From contig WLOQ01000004.1 of NCBI GenBank assembly GCA_009699245.1, positions 124,001 through 188,000 of the forward strand: DNA of 64,000 nt. Direction: 5' to 3'. This stretch comes from Actinomycetota bacterium (GTDB lineage: Bacteria > Actinomycetota > Thermoleophilia > Solirubrobacterales > Solirubrobacteraceae). The first letter of the stretch is position 1; every line of letters starts with the position of its first letter. Made by a program: the position numbers and the translations under genes. Below the pieces are notes generated by a model. It saw only the letters and a list, made by a program, of their open reading frames with translations, had not been told where the DNA came from and searched no databases. This document shows positions 24,060-41,929 of the stretch, one piece after another.

Positions 24060-24089
24060 AGGGTAGGTGCTGCGTTACTGCGTACTGAA
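24060..24089 (-). promoter_or_regulatory. Candidate promoter of the S10 operon
   Basis: In minus-strand sense TTCAGT and TACCCT are spaced by 18 bases, about 45 bases before the rpsJ start. They fit the loose sigma-70 pattern of high-GC bacteria. There is no direct evidence of use. Confidence 0.3.
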
Positions 24090-24120
24090 GGCGGATCCCC
24101 TGAACATCTGGGGGCCCGCC
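24090..24120 (-). repeat. Inverted repeat upstream of rpsJ
   Basis: GGCGG...CCCC, a nine-base loop, then GGGG...CCGCC can pair as a two-part stem just upstream of the candidate S10 promoter. It may be the second half of a tuf terminator region or part of an operator. The two arms are separated by a small internal loop. Confidence 0.35.
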
Positions 24121-24158
24121 CCGTTCCTGCCGGTCGTATCTGGTACGGCACACCTGCT

Positions 24159-24188
24159 GCGGGGTGAGGCGCAGGCGCCCCACCCCGC
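24159..24188 (-). terminator. Strong hairpin after tuf
   Basis: GCGGGGTG / CACCCCGC flanks an inner GGCGC / GCGCC with a two-base AG apex, giving a 13-pair stem with one mismatch. It begins 11 bases after the tuf stop in the direction of transcription. There is no T-run, as is common for terminators in high-GC actinobacteria. Confidence 0.6.
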
Positions 24189-24199
24189 GCTGAGGTGTG

Positions 24200-25384
<1,185 letters not shown>

Positions 25385-25477
25385 TGCTCTTCGCTCCTGT
25401 GTGTGTGACGACTTTGGGTCGGCTCGCCCGAGATGAGCGAACCTACAAAACTAGCTCAGATCTGCGTTACGTGCGGT

Positions 25478-27568
<2,091 letters not shown>

Positions 27569-27596
27569 GGGTCTCTTGGCGTTTCAGGTGAGGGCG

Positions 27597-27621
27597 TAAA
27601 AAACGGGCCGCTGGGGCCCGC
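27597..27621 (-). terminator. Rho-independent terminator upstream of fusA
   Basis: In minus-strand sense CGGGCC, a five-base loop and GGCCCG form a stem that is followed at once by six Ts. This is the only textbook intrinsic terminator seen in the ribosomal cluster. It lies between rpsG and the fusA start codon, so it would end rpsL-rpsG transcripts or attenuate fusA. Confidence 0.75.
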
Positions 27622-27806
27622 ACGCGCAGCAGGGTGGGAGCCCGTTCAGCGCGTTATGTGGTCGGATCGTTCATCCGGAAGCAGGGGCTTCTCCGGCGCG
27701 GCGCGAGTGCTTCACGCGACTTGCCGGACGGACGATGATAGCACCATGTCGCGGCCCTTCCCCTGCTCCCACCGCTCGGCCATATGGGCCTGCGACCGGT
27801 GCAGAA

Positions 27807-27836
27807 CGGTTGCTGAGCGTCGCGGCTCAGCAACCG
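27807..27836 (-). terminator. Perfect 12-bp hairpin after rpsG
   Basis: CGGTTGCTGAGC, loop gtcgcg, GCTCAGCAACCG is a perfect inverted repeat that begins 20 bases after the rpsG stop. There is no T-run. Together with the T-run terminator 200 bases further on it makes a double stop between rpsG and fusA. Confidence 0.6.
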
Positions 27837-27855
27837 GAGGCCGACGTGCGGCGTG

Positions 27856-28323
27856 CTACCAGCGGTAGTGCGCGAAGGCCTTGTTGGCCTGCGCCATGCG
27901 GTAGATGTCGTCCTTGCGCTTGAACGCTCCACCCTGCTGCTGCTGGGCGTCGATGAGCTCATTCGCAAGGCGCTGCGCCATCGTCTTCTCGCGACGCTGA
28001 CGGGCGAACTCGACGAGCCAGCGGATCGCAAGGGTGCGAGCGCGGCGGGCCGGAACCTCGACGGGCACCTGGTAGGTCGCGCCGCCGACACGGCGGGAGC
28101 GGACCTCAAGGGCCGGCGTCAGGGCCTTGATGGAAGCCTCAAGCGCCTCGACCGGATCGTTCCCGGTCTTCTCGGCGAGGACGGCGAGCGCGTCATAGAC
28201 GATCTGCTCGGCCGTCGACTTCTTGCCGTCGAGCATGACCTTGTTGATCACCTGCTGGACAAGGCGCGAACGATGGATGGGATCCGGCTCAACCGGCCGG
28301 ATCGTGGCCTGATTACGGCGCAT
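27856..28323 (-). CDS. rpsG: 30S ribosomal protein S7
   Basis: A 155-residue 16S rRNA assembly protein of the 30S head. [24 protein letters not shown]-type sequence (from [16 protein letters not shown]) and the arm with [17 protein letters not shown] are characteristic. Four bases separate it from rpsL. Confidence 0.97.
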   Translation of the reverse strand: MRRNQATIRPVEPDPIHRSRLVQQVINKVMLDGKKSTAEQIVYDALAVLAEKTGNDPVEALEASIKALTPALEVRSRRVGGATYQVPVEVPARRARTLAIRWLVEFARQRREKTMAQRLANELIDAQQQQGGAFKRKDDIYRMAQANKAFAHYRW

Positions 28324-28327
28324 CTGC

Positions 28328-28723
28328 TTACTTCCTCTTCACGCCGTATTGGCTGCGGGCCTGCTTGCGGTCGCTGACGCCGGCGGCGTCGAGCGTCCCA
28401 CGGACGACCTTGTAGCGCACGCCCGGAAGATCCTTGACGCGGCCGCCACGCACGAGCACGACGGAGTGCTCCTGCAGGTTGTGGCCCTCGCCCGGGATGT
28501 AGGCCGTGACCTCGATCCCGCCGGAGATGCGAACACGCGCGACCTTGCGCAGCGCGGAGTTCGGCTTCTTCGGCGTCGTGGTGTAGACGCGGGTGCAGAC
28601 CCCGCGACGCTGGGGAGCGGCGGTCTTCTTCTTGCGTCCCTTGCCGGACTTGAGGCCCGGAGTGGAGAGCTTCTTCGCCTTGGGCGAACGGCCCTTACGA
28701 ATGAGCTGGCTGGTCGTCGGCAT
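28328..28723 (-). CDS. rpsL: 30S ribosomal protein S12
   Basis: A 131-residue decoding-centre protein. [16 protein letters not shown] and the loop [16 protein letters not shown] are intact and carry the residues usual in streptomycin-sensitive ribosomes. Compared with E. coli, about nine residues are added before the QRRGVC segment ([11 protein letters not shown]). It lies 26 bases after ald, so it may be read from the ald transcript or from a promoter inside ald (TACTCT at 28734-28739 is a weak -10 candidate). Confidence 0.96.
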   Translation of the reverse strand: MPTTSQLIRKGRSPKAKKLSTPGLKSGKGRKKKTAAPQRRGVCTRVYTTTPKKPNSALRKVARVRISGGIEVTAYIPGEGHNLQEHSVVLVRGGRVKDLPGVRYKVVRGTLDAAGVSDRKQARSQYGVKRK

Positions 28724-28749
28724 GCGGCTTCGCAGAGTAGCAGCGTGGG

Positions 28750-29880
<1,131 letters not shown>

Positions 29881-29882
29881 GA

Positions 29883-31265
29883 TCAGAGGCTCTCCATGCG
29901 GCGTGAGGCCTCCTCGAGGACCGGACGGAGGATCGCCTCCATCTCCTCGAACTGCTCGGGGCCCGCGATCAGCGGCGGAGCGAACTGGATCACCGGGTCA
30001 CCGCGGTCGTCCGCACGACAGATCAGGCCGCGTTCATAGAGCGCGCCGCTGAGATAGCCGCGCAGCAGCGCCTCGGACTCCGCAGAGCTGAAGCTCGCCT
30101 TGGTCTCACGGTCCTTCACGAGCTCAATGGCATGGAAATAGCCCGCACCGCGGACGTCCCCGACGATCGGGATGTCCCGCAGCGAATCGAGCATCGCGCG
30201 CAGGTCATGCTCATGCTCGCGAACGTGCTCGATGATGCCCTCGTCCTCCATCGCCGCGATGTTCGCGAGGGCGACGGCTGCACCGATCGGGTGCCCTCCG
30301 AACGTGAAGCCGTGCATGAAGGTGTTGGTGCCCTCGAGGAACGGCTCGATGACGCCGTCCGAGGCGATCATCGCGCCCATGGCCGCGTAGCCGGAGGTCA
30401 GGCCCTTCGCTGTCGTGATGATGTCGGGCTGATAGCCGTAGCGCTGGGCGCCGAACCATTCGCCGAGGCGGCCCCAGGAGCAGATCACCTCGTCCGAGAT
30501 CAGCAGGACGTCGTACGCGTCGCAGATCTCGCGCACACGCTGCCAGTAGCCCTCTGGCGGCACGAAGCAGCCCCCCGCATTCTGGACCGGCTCCATGATC
30601 ACGGCGGCGACCGTCTCCGGCCCCTCGAACTCGATCCGTTCACGCACCGTCTCGGCGAGCGTCTCCGCTCCCTGCCCGGGCGGCAGCCGATACAGATTGG
30701 TGTTCGGGACGTGGCACCCGCCCGGCGTGAAGGGCTCGAACGGCGTGCGCAACTCGGTCACACCCGTCGCCGTGAGCGCCCCGAGCGTCGTCCCGTGGTA
30801 GGCAACCTCGCGAGCGATGAACTTCGTCTTGAGCGGGTTGCCGCGAAGCTTGTGGTACTGGCGGGCGACCTTGAGCGCCGTCTCGACGGACTCACCGCCG
30901 CCGGAGGTGAAGAAGACCCGGTTGAGGTCGCCGGGGGCGAGCGACGCGATCTTGGCGGCGAGCTCGATCGCGCGAGGGTGCGCGTACGACCACGTCGTGA
31001 AGAAGCCGAGCTCCGAGGCCTGATCGGCTCCCGCCTGCGCGATGTCGCGACGGCCGTGCCCGATGTTGACGCAGTAGAGCGCGCTGAGGGCATCGAGATA
31101 CCGACGCCCCTGATCGTCCCAGACGTAACACCCATCCCCGCGGACGATGATCGGGACCTCGGCGCCTCGGTCGTAGGACCCCATGCGGCTGAAGTGCAGC
31201 CAGAGGTGGCGCCGGGCGAGCTCCTGATAGTCGAGTCCGGCTTGGTCGGATGGGTCGGGCGCCAT
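29883..31265 (-). CDS. Class III aminotransferase, probably omega-amine:pyruvate type
   Basis: A 460-residue PLP enzyme. SGGGESVETALKVARQYH (121-138) binds the cofactor phosphate, Asp258 is in LLISDEV and the Schiff-base Lys287 is in TTAKGLTSGYA. The N-terminal pattern VWDDQGRRYLDALSALYCVN resembles putrescine, beta-alanine and taurine:pyruvate aminotransferases. The immediately following alanine dehydrogenase supports pyruvate as amino acceptor. The actual amine donor is not determinable. A DMT-type transporter lies upstream. Confidence 0.88.
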   Translation of the reverse strand: MAPDPSDQAGLDYQELARRHLWLHFSRMGSYDRGAEVPIIVRGDGCYVWDDQGRRYLDALSALYCVNIGHGRRDIAQAGADQASELGFFTTWSYAHPRAIELAAKIASLAPGDLNRVFFTSGGGESVETALKVARQYHKLRGNPLKTKFIAREVAYHGTTLGALTATGVTELRTPFEPFTPGGCHVPNTNLYRLPPGQGAETLAETVRERIEFEGPETVAAVIMEPVQNAGGCFVPPEGYWQRVREICDAYDVLLISDEVICSWGRLGEWFGAQRYGYQPDIITTAKGLTSGYAAMGAMIASDGVIEPFLEGTNTFMHGFTFGGHPIGAAVALANIAAMEDEGIIEHVREHEHDLRAMLDSLRDIPIVGDVRGAGYFHAIELVKDRETKASFSSAESEALLRGYLSGALYERGLICRADDRGDPVIQFAPPLIAGPEQFEEMEAILRPVLEEASRRMESL

Positions 31266-31306
31266 GCGCCCGCAACACTAACCGGAGCTCTCAGCGGCGC
31301 GGGCGA

Positions 31307-32191
31307 TCAGGCGGCGACGGCGGGGCGCCCGAGCGCCGCGCGCGGCGCAGGCGTCAGCGCGGATGCCGCGATGACCATGAGGAAGGCGAGCGCCTGGATC
31401 ACGACGCCGAGCGGGTCGCCGGGCATCGGATCGTCGAAGACGAGGATCCCGCCCATGATGCAGGAGATGCTCGCCGCCGTTCCGGTGATCGCGATCACCT
31501 CGACTGCGCCGCCGTCCTGGAGGCTGCGAGCCGATGCGTAGAACGCAGCGGCGGACGCAGCGAGCGCGACGACGGTCCAGGGGCTGAGGAGCGCCAGCGC
31601 CCCGCCATGGTGCGTGACGAGGCCGGAGAGCGCCTTCACCGAGACGTTGCAGACGCCGAAGAGCACCCCTGAGGCGGCCGCGAGCGCGATGCCATGGGTC
31701 TCGCGGCGCAGGCCCGCGGCGCCGGGGCCGACGATCAGCAGTGCGCCGACGACGAGAAGGCCCGCCTCGAACGCGATCATCGGGGCGAGCGAGAAGGAGT
31801 CGTGCGCCCCGGACTGGGCGGGAGCGGTGAGCGCGAGCATGACGAGGCCCGAAGCGGTGAGTCCGAGTCCCCACCACTGGCGCTTGCCGACCGACATCCC
31901 GAAGACGCGGTCCGCGATGATCGCGATCAGCCCGACACCGCCGGCGACGACGGCCTGGACGACCGACATCGGCGCCAGCGACAGCGCTGCCACGTGGAGC
32001 GCCCAGGCGATGGCGCCCACGCCCATGCCCATGGCGAACCAACGGCTGCGCCAGAGACCGGCGGCCGTGTGAAGCGGGCGGCGGATGTCGACCTTCGGGG
32101 CCTCAGCAGCACCGCGGTGCTTGAGGAAGAAGGCGAAATTCGAGCCTACGGCGCAGAGGAGCGCGAAGAGGATTCCGAGTTGGAGCGTCAT
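31307..32191 (-). CDS. DMT-superfamily membrane transporter (EamA-like)
   Basis: A 294-residue membrane protein with nine or ten hydrophobic helices in two halves. Helix 1 is QLGILFALLCAVGSNFAFFL and a later one is GVGLIAIIADRVFGMSVGKR-like. The layout fits drug/metabolite-type exporters or NIPA-like carriers. It precedes the aminotransferase and ald on the same strand by 41 bases, so it might move the amine substrate or a product. No substrate motif is recognised. Confidence 0.75.
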   Translation of the reverse strand: MTLQLGILFALLCAVGSNFAFFLKHRGAAEAPKVDIRRPLHTAAGLWRSRWFAMGMGVGAIAWALHVAALSLAPMSVVQAVVAGGVGLIAIIADRVFGMSVGKRQWWGLGLTASGLVMLALTAPAQSGAHDSFSLAPMIAFEAGLLVVGALLIVGPGAAGLRRETHGIALAAASGVLFGVCNVSVKALSGLVTHHGGALALLSPWTVVALAASAAAFYASARSLQDGGAVEVIAITGTAASISCIMGGILVFDDPMPGDPLGVVIQALAFLMVIAASALTPAPRAALGRPAVAA

Positions 32192-32342
32192 GAAAAGGTG
32201 ATGCGGTGCGGACCGGCGGCAGTGGTCCGCTCGGGGAGGGAGCCACGGTTGTCATCGTCAGATGAGCGGCTCAGCTTGATTCCCCTGGACGTTCAGGCTA
32301 CCGCCTCGTCCCGGGTTCCTCCCCCACTTCGCGCAGGGCGGC

Positions 32343-32368
32343 CGGTTCCCTGCCCAGGCAGGGAACCG
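32343..32368 (-). terminator. Perfect hairpin after rpoC
   Basis: CGGTTCCCTGCC, loop ca, GGCAGGGAACCG: a perfect 12-base inverted repeat that starts 24 bases after the rpoC stop. There is no T-run. It is the natural end of the rpoB-rpoC transcript and separates it from the DMT transporter gene. Confidence 0.65.
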
Positions 32369-32391
32369 TGCCACCGTGGCGCTGCTACGTG

Positions 32392-36819
<4,428 letters not shown>

Positions 36820-36824
36820 GTGAT

Positions 36825-39800
36825 TCAGGCCCCTGCCTCAATGTCCAGATCCTCGGTCGCGAGCGCCGTGTCGCTCTCGGTCCCGAGCTGTTCGTCGTCG
36901 GCGTCGCCGCCGCCGCCCGCTGCGGCTGCGGCAGCCGCCTCGAGGTCCTCTTCGCCGTGGACGGCACCGCCGCCGATGCGCACACCTGAGAGGTCGATAC
37001 CGAGCTCCTCAGCCGCGCGCAGGAGGTCGTCGTCGTCATCGCGGACTTCGGCGCTGACGCCTTCTTCCGAGACGACGTTGACGTCGAGCGCCAGGGACTG
37101 CATCTCCTTCAGCAGCACCTTGAACGACTCGGGGATGCTCGGCTCGGGGATGTTCTCCCCCTTGACGATGGCCTCGTAGGCCTTCACGCGGCCGACCGTG
37201 TCGTCGGACTTCACCGTGAGCATCTCCTGGAGCGTGTAAGCCGCTCCGTATGCCTCGAGCGCCCACACCTCCATCTCGCCGAAGCGCTGACCACCGAACT
37301 GCGCCTTACCGCCCAGCGGCTGCTGGGTGACGAGCGAGTATGGGCCGGTCGAACGCGCGTGGATCTTGTCGTCCACGAGGTGGAGAAGCTTCAGGATGTA
37401 CATGTAGCCGACCGTGACCTGCTGGTCGAACGGCTCGCCGGTGCGACCGTTGTACAGCGTGAACTTGCCGGAGGCGCGACGCCCTTCGGGACGCGCCTTG
37501 TCGATGTCCATGTTGATGCGACCCTTGTAATGGTCCTGCCAGCTGACGAGCGCGTTGTCCACGTCCGTCACGGTGGCGCCGTCGAAGACGGGCGTCGACA
37601 CATACACCTTGGAGCTGCCGTTCTTCTGGGCCTCCTTGAAGGCCTCGCTGCCATCGTCGTACCAGCCCTGTGCGGCGACCCACCCGAGGTGCGTCTCCAG
37701 CAGCTGACCGACGTTCATGCGGCTCGGAACGCCGAGCGGGTTGAGGATCACGTCGACGGGCGTGCCGTCCTCGAGGAACGGCATGTCCTCCTCGTCGACG
37801 ATCTTCGAGATGACGCCCTTGTTGCCGTGGCGGCCGGCGAGCTTGTCGCCCTCGGAGATCTTGCGCTTCTTCGCGACGAAGACGCGCACGAGCTCATTGA
37901 CGCCGGGCTTGAGGTCATCGCCGTTCTCGCGCGAGAGCGTGACGACCTTCGTCACGACCCCACCCTCACCGTGCGGCACCTTGAGGGATGTGTCGCGCAC
38001 CTCGCGCGCCTTCTCCTTGAAGATCGCGCGGATGAGCTTCTCCTCGGCGGTGAGCTCGGTCTCGCCCTTCGGGGTGACCTTGCCGACCAGCAGGTCGCCG
38101 CCCGTGACCTCGGCGCCGACGCGGATGATGCCGCGGTCGTCGAGGCTGCGCAGCGACTCCTCGGAGCGGTTCGGGATGTCGCGGGTGATCTCCTCGTCGC
38201 CGAGCTTCGTCCCGCGGGCCTCGATCTCGTACTCCTCGATGTGGATCGAGGTGAGTTCATCGTCCTTCACCAGACGGCGGCTCAGGATGATCGCGTCCTC
38301 GAAGTTGTAGCCCTCCCAGGACATGAAGGCGACCATGAGGTTCTTGCCGAGCGCCATCTCGCCGTGATCGGTCGAGGAGCCGTCGGCGAGCACGTCGCCC
38401 TGCTTGACGACGTCGCCCGTGCGAACGCGCGGCGCCTGGTGGATGAGCGTGCCCTGGTTCGAGCGGCGGAACTTCGAGAGCTCCTGCTCGGCGATGCCAT
38501 TCTTACCCTCGATGATGATCCGCTCGGCGTCGACGTACGTGATCGTGCCGCCGATGTCAGCGAGCAGCACGTCACCGGTGTCGAGTGCTGCGCGGCGCTC
38601 CATCCCGGTGCCGATCAGCGGCGCGTCGGGGACGAGCAGCGGCACAGCCTGGCGCTGCATGTTCGAACCCATGAGCGCGCGATTGGCATCGTCGTGCTCG
38701 AGGAACGGGATCATCGCCGTGGCGACGGACCAGATCTGTTCGGGCGAGACGTCGACGAGGTCGACGTCCTTCGGCCCACAGGTCACGTACTGGCCGGCCT
38801 GCGTACGGCAGACGACCTCGGGGCCCTTGAGCTTGCCGGTCTTCTCGTCGACCGGGTGGTTCGCCTGCGCGATCAGCTGATCGGCCTCCTGCGTGGCGTC
38901 GAGATGCACGATCTCGTCCGTCACGAGGCCATCCTTGACCACGCGGTACGGGGTCGTGATGAAGCCGAAGTCGCTCACCTGCGCGAAGGACGAGAGCGAG
39001 CCGATCAGGCCGATGTTCGGGCCCTCAGGGGTCTCGATCGGGCACATCCGGCCGTAATGCGTCGGATGGACGTCGCGCACCTCGATGGGGGCGCGCTCGC
39101 GCGTCAGTCCGCCTGCGCCGAGGGCGCTGAGGCGCCGGCGATGGGTCAGACCGGACAGCGAGTTCGTCTGGTCCATGAACTGGCTCAGCTGCGAGGAGCC
39201 GAAGAACTCCTTCAGCGCCGCGCTCACGGGACGGATGTTCACGATCGTCTGCGGCGTGATCGTGTCCTCGTCCTCTGTCGTGAGGCGCTCGCGGACGACG
39301 CGCTCCATGCGGTAAAGGCCGACGCGGAACGCGTCCTGGATCAGCTCGCCAACCGTGCGCAGACGGCGGTTGCCGAAGTGCTCGTACTCGTCGAGGTGGT
39401 CCGAGAGCATGTGCCCCGGCTCGTACTCGCGGTCGCGCGGCATGCTGCCGGCCTCGAGCGCGTAGTCCTTGATCTCGATCTCGCCGTCTTCGGGGATTCC
39501 GAGCCACTTCGGCAGATTCACGAGCTCCTGCACGAGCGCGTGGATGTCGTCGTGCGTCAGCGTGCGGATCTCAAGGTCGAGGTCGAGTCCGAGACGCGCG
39601 TTGAGCTTGTAGCGACCGACTCGCGTGAGGTCGTACCGCTTGGGGTCGAAGAAGAGCTGCTGGAGGAGCGCGTACGCGGCATCGACGCTCGGCGGCTCAC
39701 CGGGACGCTGCTTCTTGAAGAGCTCGATCAGCGCGCCCTTCTTCGTCTTGGTGTTCTCCGGGTCGGTCTCGACCGTGTTGCGGATGTAGAGCGACCCCCC

Positions 39801-40475
39801 GAAGAGGTCGATGAGCTCCTGGTCAAGGCGCGCGATGTCCTCGTGCGTCTCATCGACGGCGGAGTCCGTCTCCGGGTTGTAGGCCATCGCACGAAGCAGC
39901 ACCGTGACCGGCAGCTTGCGCTTGCGGTCGATGCGGACGAAGACCTTGCCCTTCTTGTCGATTTCGAGCTCGAGCCACGAACCGCGGGCCGGCATGAGGT
40001 TCGCCGTGAAGACCTGCTTCTCGCGGTCCTTCGGCTCCATGACGTAGGCGCCCGGGGAACGGACGAGCTGCGTCACGACGACGCGCTCCGTGCCGTTGAT
40101 GATGAAGGTGCCGCGATCGGTCATCCACGGGAACTCGCCCATGAAGACGGACTGCTCGCGGATCTCACCGGTCTCCTGATTGATGAAGGCGACCGTCACC
40201 GACAGCGCGCGCGAGTACGTCTCGTCGTTCTCGCGGCATTCGGCGATCGTGGAGGTCGGCTCGTCGAAGACGATCTCGCCGAACTGGACGGCGAGGTTGC
40301 CCGTGTAGTCCTGGATCGGTGAAATGTCATCGATCGTTTCGCGCAGCCCCCCCTTCTCAGGATCGACCAGCCAGGCGAACGAACGCCGCTGAATGTCGAT
40401 CAGGTTGGGGACGTCGAGGGCCTTGGTCAGACGCGCGAAACTACGGCGCGTCCGGGAAGCAGCAACGGGCGGCAC
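36825..40475 (-). CDS. rpoB: DNA-directed RNA polymerase subunit beta
   Basis: A 1216-residue catalytic subunit. The rifampicin-binding region spans about 426-454 and keeps the drug-contacting Gln, Phe, Asp, His, Arg and Ser, but several flanking residues differ (Thr437, Ser439, Ala454 relative to E. coli Asn518, Pro520, Pro535). Downstream SYNFEDAI-like ([19 protein letters not shown]) and the C-terminal [20 protein letters not shown] contacts to beta' are intact. The acidic C-terminal tail is about 40 residues and Gly/Ala-rich in part. The ATG at [11 protein letters not shown] is preceded by a promoter candidate. Confidence 0.98.
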   Translation of the reverse strand: MPPVAASRTRRSFARLTKALDVPNLIDIQRRSFAWLVDPEKGGLRETIDDISPIQDYTGNLAVQFGEIVFDEPTSTIAECRENDETYSRALSVTVAFINQETGEIREQSVFMGEFPWMTDRGTFIINGTERVVVTQLVRSPGAYVMEPKDREKQVFTANLMPARGSWLELEIDKKGKVFVRIDRKRKLPVTVLLRAMAYNPETDSAVDETHEDIARLDQELIDLFGGSLYIRNTVETDPENTKTKKGALIELFKKQRPGEPPSVDAAYALLQQLFFDPKRYDLTRVGRYKLNARLGLDLDLEIRTLTHDDIHALVQELVNLPKWLGIPEDGEIEIKDYALEAGSMPRDREYEPGHMLSDHLDEYEHFGNRRLRTVGELIQDAFRVGLYRMERVVRERLTTEDEDTITPQTIVNIRPVSAALKEFFGSSQLSQFMDQTNSLSGLTHRRRLSALGAGGLTRERAPIEVRDVHPTHYGRMCPIETPEGPNIGLIGSLSSFAQVSDFGFITTPYRVVKDGLVTDEIVHLDATQEADQLIAQANHPVDEKTGKLKGPEVVCRTQAGQYVTCGPKDVDLVDVSPEQIWSVATAMIPFLEHDDANRALMGSNMQRQAVPLLVPDAPLIGTGMERRAALDTGDVLLADIGGTITYVDAERIIIEGKNGIAEQELSKFRRSNQGTLIHQAPRVRTGDVVKQGDVLADGSSTDHGEMALGKNLMVAFMSWEGYNFEDAIILSRRLVKDDELTSIHIEEYEIEARGTKLGDEEITRDIPNRSEESLRSLDDRGIIRVGAEVTGGDLLVGKVTPKGETELTAEEKLIRAIFKEKAREVRDTSLKVPHGEGGVVTKVVTLSRENGDDLKPGVNELVRVFVAKKRKISEGDKLAGRHGNKGVISKIVDEEDMPFLEDGTPVDVILNPLGVPSRMNVGQLLETHLGWVAAQGWYDDGSEAFKEAQKNGSSKVYVSTPVFDGATVTDVDNALVSWQDHYKGRINMDIDKARPEGRRASGKFTLYNGRTGEPFDQQVTVGYMYILKLLHLVDDKIHARSTGPYSLVTQQPLGGKAQFGGQRFGEMEVWALEAYGAAYTLQEMLTVKSDDTVGRVKAYEAIVKGENIPEPSIPESFKVLLKEMQSLALDVNVVSEEGVSAEVRDDDDDLLRAAEELGIDLSGVRIGGGAVHGEEDLEAAAAAAAGGGGDADDEQLGTESDTALATEDLDIEAGA

Positions 40476-40555
40476 GACGGGCGACTCCTCGGTGGGGTCA
40501 GAGGCGGACGGGGATCAAGCGAGGTTCGCACTCTCCGAAGAGAGGACGAACGACG

Positions 40556-40561
40556 AGTGTA
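40556..40561 (-). promoter_or_regulatory. Candidate -10 element for rpoB
   Basis: TACACT preceded by TGTGT in minus-strand sense, about 81 bases before the rpoB start. The same hexamer occurs upstream of rpmG. A small CCCCC-ggt-GGGGG hairpin (40579-40591) lies just upstream. No good -35 was found. Confidence 0.3.
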
Positions 40562-40707
40562 ACACACGGCGAAGCGGACCCCCGGTGGGGGCGTATCAGC
40601 GCTCACGGACCCCGCCCGCGGCTCACGTATGTGGCGTGATACCGAACTGGTGGGCGGCTGCGGCTATCGGCTGACTGCGGGCATCGTACCGGACTGCGGC
40701 GACGGCG

Positions 40708-41418
40708 TCACCCCTCGGTCGGCCCGCGCGTGGCACCAGGTTTGCGCCCGAGGTTGCTGACGAGCAGCGCGAGCACGGTGACGAGGTAGAACTGCCCGAC
40801 GATCGCCTGGCCCACGGCGACCGCCCTGCCGGCACCCCCGGCGGGCGTGAAATCGCCGTAGCCGACGGTCGCCTGCGTGATGAACGCGAAGTACATGCGG
40901 TCGCCGACGGTGCCGTCGCCGTGGTCCCCGTTGAAGAGCGGCCCGCTGTCGGCGTGCGCGATGACGCCGTAGACCTGGACGGCGAACAGGCCGATCAGGA
41001 GGAAGAAGGTGAGCGCCCCGAGGACGACCTGCGCCGTGACGCCCTGCTCGCGCAGCGCACGGCCCATGCCCTTGAGCATGATCAGCGGCGTGGCGAGGAC
41101 GACGAGCGCGACGGCGATGAGCGAGACAACGGCCGAGACGTCGCCCTCGGTGACCATCGCGACGACCGCCGCAGCGATCGCGAGGGCGCTGAGCACGAGG
41201 GCGCCGCGCAGCGCTGCGGGGCGCGCCTGCGCGATGACGGTCGCGACCACGAGATTCGCGGCTGCCAGCACGCACAGCGCAAGGCGCGAGACCTGGCCGT
41301 CCGGGAGTGCGATCCCGAGCATGATCACGAGCGCGGTGATGCCCAGCACCCAGCCGTAGCTGTGTGTCCCGTGCAGCGTCCTGAGTGCCGTGCGGACCGG
41401 GGCGACCATGCGCCGCAT
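40708..41418 (-). CDS. Ion channel with potassium-type selectivity filter
   Basis: A 236-residue membrane protein. Several hydrophobic helices fill the first 150 residues. The C-terminal part is a two-helix pore with filter TVGYGD in ITQATVGYGDFTPAG, followed by a helix ending LLVSNLGRK. This filter is selective for K+ in known channels. There is no cytoplasmic RCK domain. I start it at ATG 41418; ATG 41409 is equally possible. It sits between rplL and rpoB, where these two genes are normally adjacent. Confidence 0.8.
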   Translation of the reverse strand: MRRMVAPVRTALRTLHGTHSYGWVLGITALVIMLGIALPDGQVSRLALCVLAAANLVVATVIAQARPAALRGALVLSALAIAAAVVAMVTEGDVSAVVSLIAVALVVLATPLIMLKGMGRALREQGVTAQVVLGALTFFLLIGLFAVQVYGVIAHADSGPLFNGDHGDGTVGDRMYFAFITQATVGYGDFTPAGGAGRAVAVGQAIVGQFYLVTVLALLVSNLGRKPGATRGPTEG

Positions 41419-41509
41419 TCGATCAGCGCATGCGGACGACGCCGCGAGCGTCCGACAACGACGACGGGCGCCACATGGGCGCCCGTCGCACTGCGGATCT
41501 GGCGGTCGG

Positions 41510-41893
41510 CTACTTGAGCTCGACGCTCGCGCCGGCCTCCTCAAGCTCAGCCTTGAGCTTGTCGGCCTCGTCGCGGTCGATGCCCTCCTTGACGGCCTTG
41601 GGAGCCTCGTCGACGAGGTCCTTGGCCTCCTTCAGGCCCAGGCCGGTCGCCGCGCGGACGACCTTGATGACCTGGATCTTCTTGTCGCCGGCGCCCGTGA
41701 GGACGACGTCGACGGTCGAGGACGCCTCCTCGGCTGCGCCGGCGTCGCCGCCGCCACCAGCGGCGGGAGCAGCGGCTGCCACGGCAGTCGCCGAGACGCC
41801 GAACTCCTCCTCGAGGGCCTTGATGCGATCCGAAAGCTCGAGCACCGAGATGCTCTTGAGCTCGTCAATCCACTCCTGCGTGCTAGTTGCCAT
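41510..41893 (-). CDS. rplL: 50S ribosomal protein L7/L12
   Basis: A 127-residue stalk protein that recruits translation factors. The N-terminal dimerisation helix ([14 protein letters not shown]) is followed by an Ala/Gly-rich hinge ([18 protein letters not shown]) and the C-terminal domain with [20 protein letters not shown]. It follows rplJ after 36 bases. Confidence 0.98.
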   Translation of the reverse strand: MATSTQEWIDELKSISVLELSDRIKALEEEFGVSATAVAAAAPAAGGGGDAGAAEEASSTVDVVLTGAGDKKIQVIKVVRAATGLGLKEAKDLVDEAPKAVKEGIDRDEADKLKAELEEAGASVELK

Positions 41894-41929
41894 GCTGATT
41901 CTCCTTGGGGGTCGCTTCGGCGTGCTCGG

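Noticed and set aside
24017-24151. Longer N-terminus for S10
   Set aside because: Not S10-like and it would place the promoter and hairpin candidates inside the coding region.
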